Translations under genes and position numbers: made by a program
Shown: piece after piece, positions 47,283-58,071 of the stretch
Layout: each line of letters starts with the position of its first letter
Numbering within the stretch: the stretch's first letter is position 1
Assembly (NCBI GenBank): GCA_963693285.1
Contig: OY848925.1
Span: forward strand, 6,550,932 to 6,614,931
Length of the DNA stretch: 64,000 nucleotides
Direction of reading: 5' to 3'
From: Xestospongia muta
Lineage: Eukaryota; Porifera; Demospongiae; Haplosclerida; Petrosiidae
Notes under the pieces: generated by a model
What the model was told of the DNA's origin: nothing
Databases searched by the model: none
What the model saw: only the letters and a program-made list of their open reading frames with translations

Positions 47283-47663
47283 TAGTGTTGTAAAAGTATT
47301 GAATTTGTATTTAGTTACTGTTATTGTTATTGTACAAAATTTGTTTGAATTTTAGTTTTTGTTATAGATTGTTCACAAAATTGATGTGAGTATATGCTTT
47401 AGTTATTGTTAGTGAATCAAATTGTTGTTATTGTTATTGATGAAAGTCTATTTTAAAGGATAACATTTAAGTGCCAAATGTACAATGTCAAATGTTTAAG
47501 TAAAATTACATTGGGACCTTTTTGACTTTGCCAAAGCTGACTCTTTTTCCTTTATAAAGTTCTTCTCCTTTTGAACGAAACAAATAAATCCTCATATAAA
47601 CAGCCAAGTCAGGTGATGACTTGTGGTATTGCACCTTGTTTACACATCAATGTGTTAATAATA
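47283..47663 (+). mobile_element. hAT-like MITE, truncated (copy 3)
   Basis: Same start (TAGTGTTGTA after CATTCAAC) and same internal deletion as copy 2. It ends a few bases further right, at GTTAATAAT. Confidence 0.85.
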
Positions 47664-48253
47664 GTTTAACTTTCTGCTTCTGTGATGTGTTACCTGTTGA
47701 CACTTCTGTACAAATCACCACTGTTCCAATTGCTACACCTGTAGACACCTCTGTACCAACTACCACTGTTCCAATTGCTACACCTATAGACACCTCTGTA
47801 CCAACTACCACCGTTCCCATTGCTACACCTGTGGACACCTCTGTACCAACTACCATTGTTCCAATATCCATGAGAAGCATACCAGTTAACACTTCAAAGT
47901 TGATAATTACAGTGTCTACAGTAACTACAATTATAATAATCTTGTTCATAGTAACTGGTTTGGTTTGTACTATTTATTGTAAGTACAGAACACCACACTC
48001 AACCACTGAACAAGAAGATACTTCTATTATGGTCACAGATATATCATTAGCTGATAACGAAGCTTACCATGTACATGTACATGTACAAGAGAGTCATATA
48101 CCACTGACTAATACTGAGGTATATTACATCAATATACAAGAAACTGATATACCAGTGGTTGACAATGAAGCATATGATATGAGAACAGCTGCTACAAATA
48201 TTGCAACTAATAATGATGACTTATTATATGATGAGATTGTGATTATTACATAA
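47664..48253 (+). pseudogene. T-3: T-family copy without a start codon
   Basis: Frame from SLTFCFCDVLPVDTS through four stalk repeats, TM and the full ITIM-like tail. The MITE junction is one base different in phase from T-2, so the MITE ATG reads into a stop (ATA ATA GTT TAA) and no other ATG is in frame. Without an upstream exon it cannot make a secreted protein. Confidence 0.65.
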
Positions 48254-48281
48254 TTAATTTTTTATCAAAATTAATGTTACA

Positions 48282-48299
48282 GGAAGTACAGGCGGAAGT
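48282..48299 (+). promoter_or_regulatory. Paired GGAAGT sites ahead of II-4
   Basis: GGAAGT at 48282-48287 and CGGAAGT at 48293-48299, as at II-1. Confidence 0.5.
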
Positions 48300-48337
48300 C
48301 CTTTCTAGGCGTGGTTAGCAATTATTATTGTATAGCA

Positions 48338-50655
48338 ATGGTGCAAAAATATTTAGTGACAGTGCTGTTCTTTCTAAAAGTGGTACGGCAAACAAGAAAT
48401 AATTGAAATTATAATAATATATAAACAATTCTTCTCTCCTACAGTTTATACAGAGCACCAGTGGAACTTACAATCTCCAGTTTCAATTCCATCATTACAG
48501 CAATCCTGGTGGTCGTGTAGAAGAAGGGTGCTGTGAGGATTATACATGTTTTTTTTCAACAAGCTGTAATACTAAATTTAAAATATGTCTAAGAAATGGA
48601 GGTACATCTCACAATAATAATGGTGGCTGTCTTTCTGGTACTAGTCTCAATCCTGGTGATGTTGGTGGAAATTATATTAATTTTGGTAGTAAAATAGGTC
48701 AAATTAATAATCCTTTCAGTTACAGTGGAAGTACAATATCACAGGTATATGATAACTCAAAAATCATAGGTTTTAAATTAATCTATTTCTTTCCAGTCTG
48801 GTTATCAACTCTATTTAAATGTATTTGATTATGACTCAATTACGTCAAATGATCTTATTGATAAGATCTTTGTTGAAGTATCCTCTACACCCACGTCAGT
48901 CCAATCAAAAAAGATCACTGGAATACATAACAGAGCATCATTAGTACTAAGTTATACACTATCTTGTGCACAGAACTATTATGGAACAGACTGTTCTGTG
49001 TACTGTATACCATATAATGACACTCAAAAGGGACACTATACTTGTGACAGTATTATTATATTTTCATCCTTCTGTTTGGTTTTTAGTTGCTTGTGAGTTA
49101 GTTTGTGGACAAGGTGGAAATTGTACAAATAGTACTTGTGTCTGCAATGATGGATGGACAGGAGATCATTGTGATACACCTCAGTGTGCCGTGGGTTGTC
49201 ACCCTGAAGGAGGGTATTGTGATACTCCCTATGAATGTATATGTCACAAAAATTGGAATGGTACAAACTGCAGTCAGTTTTTGTGTGCACCTAACTGTAG
49301 CTCAGTAGGCAGTAACTGTAGTATTCCTGGACAGTGTATCTGCTTACCAGGATACACTGGAGATAATTGTAATATAGGTCAGTACTATAATGATTAGATA
49401 GTAGTAAATATTTGGCATTGTGTAATATGTGAGTAAACTGTTATTATAACACAGATATGTTACCATGTGAACATCAAATGCCCTGTCAAAATGGTGCAAA
49501 TTGTACTAACAATGGCAGTAATGGACAATATATCTGTAAATGTTCATCTGGTTATACTGGGAGTGATTGTGAAGATGATATTAATGAGTGTTTAACAGAA
49601 CCTTGTTATAACGATAGTACTTGTATAGTAAGAAAACTCTATAATATGACTAGAAATTATATTATTAAATTCTCAGAATCTACCTGGTGACTTTAAGTGC
49701 TTGTGTTTGTCAGGATGGACTGGAAATTTATGCAAAGATAATATCAATGAGTGTGCCCATGATCCTTGTCTTAATAATGGTACATGTACAGATTTGGTTA
49801 ATAGCCATTATTGTCAGTGTACAATAGAGTTTGTAGTAAGTGAGTAATTGTTAAATAATAGTTCAGAATACATTTCATCGTCAAGGGTTTGAACTGTGAG
49901 TTAGAAGTTAATACATGTATTCCTGATCCATGTAAAAATAATGCAACTTGTGTCAACCTCTTTACAAACTATACTTGTTTGTGTCCAACTGGTTATACCG
50001 GAAACAATTGTGAGTTTAGTTTCTCTAGTACTGTTAGTTCTTCTATTGCACCAACAGTCAAACCAAAGTGTAAGCTGTCAAAAAGGTTTAAATATTTTCT
50101 TTAACAGTGTCCATTATCCCTATACCAGCTATTACTGGAGGTGTTGCAGGGTTAATATTTATCATTGTAATATTTATTCTTATCATTGTATTGGTTATGT
50201 GGTTTGCCAAACAAAAGCAGAATCATCACAAAATCAAAGGTATGTATTTATAAATTGTCATTTATTTTCAATATAAGAAGTAACCAGAAGTCTTTATATA
50301 ACTATCATATTATATGTCACCAGATAATGGAGAATTGGATTATGAGAATAATTCTGTTGATGTCCTTAAAATGGAACATCTTATGTATGAAGCACCAGAT
50401 GATGTATTGAAAGCTATAGAATTAGTACCTAATCCACTTTATGGTAGAACAGCAGAAAGTGAGAAACAACCCACGTCTGGTTTGGATACTATAGAATTAG
50501 TACCTAATCCACTTTATGGTGGAACAGCAAAAAGAGAAGAGGAATCCAAGTTTCATTCCTCTGAATCACAACACATGTTACTAAGCATCGAAAAAGTGGC
50601 ACCACCCACACTTAATTATGACTATGTGGAACATCGCGACAGACATCAGCACTAA
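48338..50655 (+). pseudogene. Type II ligand II-4, broken DSL exon
   Basis: The leader MVQKYLVTVLFFLKV, MNNL, EGF exons, TM and tail are all present. About 75 bp are deleted at about 49,051, removing the end of the DSL exon (after HYTCDS) and its splice donor. The frame then runs into a stop (SCL*). Skipping or a cryptic donor would be needed to make a ligand. The tail has two NPLYG motifs and shares with II-1 the two-base insertion that ends it HRDRHQH. Confidence 0.75.
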
Positions 50656-51059
50656 ATACTCCAACTTATGACCACATTAGGTCATGATCGTGTGACAATG
50701 ACATCATAATGATACTATACACTAAATAAAAGTTATTATTGTTTAGTCACTGTGATATAATGTTCAATTATGGATTTAGAATTGTAGTTTTATCAATAAT
50801 TCTCTAACAAAGTTGTCAATACTGGTGACTGATACTGTTGTATATCACGAGAGTGACTGGAACAAATAACATTGACATTCTGGGAACACTCCGTTGATTA
50901 TCACATGTTATAAACTCTATTATCCCTATATTGACTCTCTTGTATCAACTCTGTTGAACTTACCTTTTACAGGAAGTAGAGTCACTACGGGGGGCGGAAG
51001 TCGGTTGTCTCTACATATAAGTGTGGTTGGTGATATTTACTAGTATATCGTAGAAAGCA
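50656..51059. other. Spacer between II-4 and II-5
   Basis: Conserved type II 3' flank, then the second-subtype leader region also found ahead of II-3. No T gene or type I sequence. Confidence 0.65.
50972..51001 (+). promoter_or_regulatory. Paired GGAAGT sites ahead of II-5
   Basis: GGAAGT at 50972-50977 and CGGAAGT at 50995-51001, with the wide spacing seen at II-3. Confidence 0.5.
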
Positions 51060-53661
51060 ATGGAGCAAAGAATTTTCCTGATAGTTTTGTTCTTTCTAAA
51101 AGTGGTATGTTAAAGGAAAAAAAATCTAAATATAAATAATCTCTTCTTGTGTAGTTTATACAGAGCACCAGTGGAACTTACAATCTCCAGTTTCAATTCC
51201 ATCACTACAGCAATCCTGGTGGTCGTGTAGAAGGGGGGTGCTGTGATTATTGGTGTTTTATTTCAAGAAGGTGTGATACTCACTTTAAAATATGTCTAAG
51301 AAATGGAGGTACATCTCACAATAATAATGGTGGCTGTCTTTCTGGTACTAGTCTCAATTCTGGTGATGTTGGTGAAAATAATATTAATTTTGGTAGTAAA
51401 ATAGGTCAAATTAATAATCCTTTCAGTTACAGTGGAAGTACAATATCACAGGTATATGATAACTGGATAGGTTTTAAATTAATATATTACTTTCCAGTCT
51501 GGTTATCAACTCTATTTAAATGTATTTGATTACGACTCAGTTACTTCACATGATCTTATTGATAAGATCTTTGTTGAAGTATCCTCTACACCCACGTCAG
51601 TCCAATCACAAAAGATCACTGGAATACACAACAGAGCATCATTAGTACTGAGTTATACACTATCTTGTGCACAGACCTATTATGGAACAGACTGTTCTGT
51701 GTACTGTATACCATATGATGACAGTCAAAATGGACACTATACTTGTTACAGTACTACTGGTAATAAAGTCTGCCTTTCAGGATGGCAAAATCCTGGAAAC
51801 AATTGCAAAGATGGTTAGTTAATAACAATTATTATATTTTCATCTTTCTGTTTGGTCTTTAGCTGCTTGTGAGTTAGTTTGTGGACAAGGTGGAAATTGT
51901 ACCAATAATACTTGTGTCTGCAATGATGGATGGACAGGAGATCATTGTGATACACCTCAGTGTGCCGTGGGTTGTCACCCTGAAGGAGGGTATTGTAATA
52001 TACCCTATGATTGTATATGTCATGAAAATTGGAATGGTACAAACTGCAGTGAGTCTTTGTGTGCACCTAACTGCAGCTCAGTGGGTGGTAACTGTAGTAT
52101 TCCTGGACAGTGTATCTGTTTACCAGGATACACTGGAGATAATTGTAATATAGGTCAGTACTATAATGATTAGATAGTAGTAAATATTTGGTATGTGGAA
52201 CAATGTTAGTTGTTATTATAACACAGATATGTTACCATGTGATCATCAAATGCCCTGTCAAAATGGTGCAAATTGTACTAACAATGGCAGTAATGGACAA
52301 TATATCTGTAAATGTTCATCTGGTTATACTGGGAGTGATTGTGAAGATGATATTGATGAGTGTTTAACAAAACTTTGTCATAACGATAGTACTTGTATAG
52401 TAAGAAAACTCTATAATATAACTAGAAATTATATTATTAAATTCTCAGAATCTACCTGGTGACTTTAAGTGCTTGTGTTTGTCAGGATGGACTGGAAATT
52501 TATGCAAAGAAAGTATCGATGAGTGTGCCCCTGATCCTTGTCTTAATAATGGTACATGTATAGATTTGATTAATAGCCATTATTGTCAGTGTACAATAGA
52601 GTTTGTAGTAAGTGAGTAATTGTTAAATAATAGTTTAGAATACATTTCATCTTCAAGGGTTTGAACTGTGAGTTAGAAGTCAATACATGTATTCCTGATC
52701 CGTGTGAAAATAATGCAACTTGTGTCAACCTCTTTACAAACTATATTTGTTTATGTCCAACTGGTTATATTGGAAACAATTGCGAGTTTAGTTTCTCCAG
52801 TACTGTTAGTTCTTCTATTGTACCAACAGTCAAACCAGAGTGTAAGCTGTTGAATAAACTTGTCAAAAAAGGTTTAAATATTTTCTTTAACAGTGTCAAC
52901 TATCCCTATACCAGCTATTACAGGAGGTGTTGCAGGGTTAATATTTATTATTGTAATATTTATTCTTATCATTGTATTGGTTATGTGGCTTGCCAAACAA
53001 AAGCAGAATCATCACAAAATCAAAGGTATGTATTTATAAATTGTCATGTCATTTATTATATTGTATGTCACCAGATAATGGAGAATTGGATTACGAGAAT
53101 AGTTCTGTTGATGTTCTTAAAATGGAACATCTTATGTATGAAGCACCAGATGATCTATTGAAACCTATAGAATTAGTTCTTAATCCACTTTATGGTAGAA
53201 CAGCAGAAAGAGAGAAACAACCCACGTCTGGTTTGGATACTATAGAATTAGTACCTAATCCACTTTATGGTGGAACAGCAGAAAGGGAGAAACAACCCAC
53301 GTCTGGTTTGGATACTATAGAATTAGTACCTAATCCACTTTATGGTGGAACAGCAGAAAGGGAGAAACAACCCACGTCTGGTTTGGATACTATAGAATTA
53401 GTACCTAATCCACTTTATGGTGGAACAGCAGAAAGGGAGAAACAACCCACGTCTGGTTTGGATAATATAGAATTAGTTCCTAATCCACTTTATGGTGGAA
53501 CAGCAGAAAGAGAAAAGGAATCCAAGTTTCATTCCTCTGAATCACAACACATGTTACTAAGCATCGAAAAAGTGGCACCACCCACACTTAATTATGACTA
53601 TGTGGAACATCGACAGACATCAGCACTAAATACTCCAACTTATGACCACATTAGGTCATGA
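51060..53661 (+). CDS. Delta-like Notch ligand, type II (II-5), five NPLYG motifs
   Basis: Signal peptide [19 protein letters not shown] (GGRVEGGCCDYWC), DSL ([16 protein letters not shown]), seven EGF repeats, TM ([23 protein letters not shown]) and tail. Splice sites are intact. The tail has [22 protein letters not shown] followed by four near-identical 75-bp units with NPLYGGT, ending VEHRQTSAL and YDHIRS. It lacks the YANEVKEK segment of II-2. Two TM+tail cassettes follow it downstream. Confidence 0.9.
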
Positions 53662-53947
53662 TCATGTGACAATGACATCATAATGATACTATACATTAAA
53701 TAAAAGTTATTATTGTTTAGTCACTGTGATATAATGTTCAATTGTGGATTTAGAATTGTAGTTTTATCAATAATTGTCTAACAAAGTTATCAATACTGGT
53801 GACTGATACTGTGGTATATCACGAGAGTGACTGGAACAAATAACATTGACGTTCTGGTAATACTCCGTTGATTATTAAACATTATTATCCAGAGTGTAAG
53901 CTGCAGAATAAACTTGTCACAAAATGTTTAAATATTTTCTTTATCAG

Positions 53948-54755
53948 TGTCCACTATCCCTATACCAGCTATTACTGGAGGTGTTGCAGGGTTTATATTT
54001 ATTGGTGTAATATTTATTCTTATCATTGTATTGGTTATGTGGCTTGCCAAACGAAAGCGGAAACATCACAAAATCAAAGGTATGTATTTATAAATTGTCA
54101 TGTCATTTATTTTCAATATAAGAAGTAACCAGAAGTCTTTATATAATTATCATATTATATGTCACCAGATAATGGTGAACTGGATTACGCGAATAATTCT
54201 GTCAATGTCCTTAAAATGGAACATCTTATGTATGAAGCACCAGATGATCTATTGAAACCTATAGAATTAGTTCTTAATCCACTTTATGGTAGAACAGCAG
54301 AAAGAGAGAAACAACCCACGTCTGGTTTGGATACTATAGAATTAGTACCTAATCCACTTTATGGTGGAACAGCAGAAAGGGAGAAACAACCCACGTCTGG
54401 TTTGGATACTATAGAATTAGTACCTAATCCACTTTATGGTGGAACAGCAGAAAGGGAGAAACAACCCACGTCTGGTTTGGATACTATAGAATTAGTACCT
54501 AATCCACTTTATGGTGGAACAGCAGAAAGGGAGAAACAACCCACGTCTGGTTTGGATACTATAGAATTAGTTCCTAATCCACTTTATGGTGGAACAGCAG
54601 AAAGAGAAAAGGAATCCAAGTTTCATTCCTCTGAATCACAACACATGTTACTAAGCATCGAAAAAGTGGCACCACCCACATTTAATTATGACTATGTGGA
54701 ACATCGACAGACATCAGCACTAAATACTCCAACTTATGACCACATTAGGTCATGA
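53948..54755 (+). other. Orphan TM + tail cassette B
   Basis: TM exon 53948-54079 and tail exon 54169-54755 with intact acceptors and phases. The tail is nearly the same as that of II-5, with five NPLYG motifs. No leader, MNNL, DSL or EGF exons belong to it. It could serve II-5 as an alternative 3' end. Confidence 0.75.
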
Positions 54756-55041
54756 TCGTGTGACAATGACATCATAATGATACTATACATTAAATAAAAG
54801 TTATTATTGTTTAGTCACTGTGATATAATGTTCAATTCTGGATTTAGAATTGTAGTTTTATCAATAATTGTCTAACAAAGTTATCAATACTGGTGACTGA
54901 TACTGTGGTATATCACGAGAGTGACTGGAACAAATAACATTGACGTTCTGGTAATACTCCGTTGATTATTAAACATTATTATCCAGAGTGTAAGCTGCAG
55001 AATAAACTTGTCACAAAATGTTTAAATATTTTCTTTATCAG

Positions 55042-55600
55042 TGTCCACTATCCCTATACCAGCTATTACTGGAGGTGTTGCAGGGTTTATATTTATTGGT
55101 GTAATATTTATTCTTATCATTGTATTGGTTATGTGGCTTGCCAAACGAAAGCGGAAACATCACAAAATCAAAGGTATGTATTTATAAATTGTCATGTCAT
55201 TTATTTTCAATATAAGAAGTAACCAGAAGTCTTTATATAATTATCATATATGTCACCTGATAATGGTGAACTGGATTACGCGAATAATTCTGTCAATGTC
55301 CTTAAAATGGAACATCTTATGTATGAAGCACCAGATGATCTGTTGAAACCTATCTATGCCAATGAAGTTAAAGAGAAAGCCACACCCTCTTGTTATGATG
55401 AGCCAACATTAAGAACAGTTCCAAATGAACTATATAATGCAATAGATAAAGGGACACCTCCTCCTCCTGAGTATTCTAGTCTCAATTATAATCAGTATGA
55501 GAGTATAAACTTGGGTATGGACCTGGCAAGTAATCCAGTTTCTAATCCACTATATGGTAGAACATTAGAAAAGCAGGAACAACCCACGTCTTCTTTATGA
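55042..55600 (+). pseudogene. Orphan TM + tail cassette C, acceptor lost
   Basis: The TM exon 55042-55173 is intact and the upstream 450 bp is almost identical to cassette B. The tail exon acceptor CACCAG has become CACCTG at 55255-55259, so normal splicing to the tail ([20 protein letters not shown]) is lost. The tail ends PTSSL at the type II/type I join. Confidence 0.7.
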
Positions 55601-57888
55601 TGTCTGTGACAAAATTTTGATCTTATTGATAAGATATTCATAGAAGTTCCCTTGGTAACAGGTACTATGACAACTTCACGAAAATACTGAGGGGACAACG
55701 GTGTAGCCACTATAAACCTCAGTTATAAATTAGTCTGTGCTAACAATAATTATTATGGAGTTGACTGTTCTGTCTTTTGTGAACCTCAAGATAACGATAC
55801 TGGACATTATACGTGTAATCTTATCACTGGTGCTAAAGAATGTCTACCAGGTTTTGTTAATCCTAGTACAAATTGTACTATTAGCAATCCTAACTGCTTA
55901 TTAACCAGTACAACTGCAAAGAAAACAAGCATTCAACTACTGTTGTAAAAGTATTGAATTTGTATTTAGTTACTGTTATTGTTATTGTACAAAATTTGTT
56001 TGAATTTTAGTTTTTGTTATAGATTGTTCACAAAATTGATGTGAGTATTTGCTTTAGTTATTGTTAGTGAATCGAATTTTTGTTATTGTTATTGATGAAA
56101 GTCTATTTTAAAGGATAACATTTAAGTGCCAAATGTACAATGTCAAATGTTTAAGTAAAATTACATTGGGACCTTTTTGACTTTGCCAAAGCTGACTCTT
56201 TTTCCTTTATAATGTTCTTCTCCTTTTGAACGAAACAAATAAATCCTCATATAAACAGCCAAGTCAGGTGATGACTCGTGGTATTGTAAAAGTTCTTTGA
56301 CCATTCAATAGGTCTATGCACCTTGTTTACACATCAATGTGTTAATAATTTTTTCTTATTTTACTAGTATAGAGCTGCAATTTTTGTTTTAGTTATTGTT
56401 TGTTAATGATTTCTAACTAATTTTAGTTATAGTTTTGTTATTGTTAACAATAATGATTTCCCTTTTACAAAAATGGTTTTAGTTTTAGTTATTGTTAAAC
56501 AACTACAACACTACATTCAACCTATTTCTACTAGTCAGACTGGTATTCCACCTGGTTCAACTAGTCAGATTGGTATTCCACCTGGTTCAACTAGTCAGAC
56601 TGGTATAGCTATTATAACAACATCCATTGGAATAGCAAAGACACCAGAAATATCAGCTGTGATCATTACTACTTCATCAATAACTACAAAATTAACCCAA
56701 ACATTAATTAGTACAAGTCTTGATCTCACAGTCACTGGAAAAAGTTCGCATGTAAATGTGCAAACAATAGGTGGATTGTCACCAAGTACAATACTTGATC
56801 CCACAGTTGTTGGAGGAGGTAATGAATAAATAATAAGGCCACACCTTCCTGCCTATATAAGATACTGCATTGTATGACATCTATGATCAATTATAAAACC
56901 TATGACCTTAATGTGTTAATGTGTAACATTTCTTTCTCCTTTTACAGGAGCACCTGGTGATACACAAGTCATCATTGGTATCGTTTTGGCTACCTTATTT
57001 GTCTTGTTACTAATTGGTGCAACGATAATTATATTTGCCCTCTTAATATCCCGAGGGAGAAGACTTGCAAAGACCGGATCATTGCCAGGTTAGTGTATGT
57101 ATAATATAATTCATAACTATAGTACAACACCTATATTTATTTCATAACACTCGATGATGTTGTGGTTATCTGTAATTGGTTATTGTTTAATTCAATTTTC
57201 CTTTCATCCAGGTGCAGTCAATGGCACACTCTCAAATCATTATTATTCATCGGTTAGAGATCCTGAGTTAAAGGGAGTGAAATCACTAGACAATCCTATG
57301 TACGGAGGAGAACCAGATAATATAGATCAGAAAACAATTAATGAACATACTTATGAATACCTATCGACTCCTGCAACCAATGTATTAAGTAGTGGAAGTT
57401 ATGAAGATATGCAACCTGGTAATGACCGTATCAGTCCCACTCAATATGGTACTTTATATGAGACTCCGTTTGACGGAGCTAAACTTGAAAAAGACCAAGA
57501 CAACACACAGTCTTCAATTGATATTCATTTAGATAACGAGCTCTATGGTTCTGTTGGACTAACTAATAAAGAGATGTATGAAGTTCCTTTGGACAGTCAT
57601 CCACAAGATTATGAAGAAGCTGTCTTTAGTCCAACTAATACAGTTGACTCCAAACAGAGTTATACCCTGCAGAATGCTCTGTATTCTCAAGGCAAGAGAG
57701 CTTCTAGTCCCACAGATTATGAGGAACCAGTTGTTAGTCCTAGTCCAGTAGGTAGACAAGAAGACAACATTTATGTCTCAATGAATTATTCTGATAACAT
57801 ATATACAGTACCTGTTGAGCCAACTTCAGCTGAAGAATTTACAACTTATGAAATACCCAAACAAGCCAATAAACATGATCTGCCATGA
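55601..57888 (+). pseudogene. Type I ligand I-2, disrupted
   Basis: The 5' part is missing (no leader or MNNL exon). The DSL-bearing exon begins at about 55,620 and has a TGA (AAATACTGAGGG, where I-3 has TAC-TCA). A MITE is inserted in the stalk-coding part at CATTCAAC. After it, the stalk, TM exon (from 56,948) and tail exon (57,212-57,888) are intact and 97% or so like I-1 by eye. The tail stops three codons early (CCA TGA for CCA TGG). Not translatable as a ligand. Confidence 0.85.
55938..56513 (+). mobile_element. hAT-like MITE, full length with target duplication (copy 4)
   Basis: 576 bp. The left end is TACTGTTGTA and the right end, inverted, is TAGTGTTGTA. The 8-bp CATTCAAC is present on both sides (55930-55937 and 56514-56521), a duplicated target site. 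An 8-bp duplication and ends fitting TARNG are features of hAT transposons. I-1 shows the uninterrupted site (GCATTCAACC at about 33,347). Confidence 0.9.
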
Positions 57889-58071
57889 AAGAAATAAATT
57901 TAATTATTGAACAGTAAAAATTTAATAATATTATTATTACTAATAAAATGAGAAAGCATATACAATATATGGTATAATTAAAATCCAAGAAACCTTTAAA
58001 TGCACTGATTACTTCTATATCAATTTTGACTTCTGTTATTGTTTCTCTCCAGTTAGTCTGAAGAGTTGACA

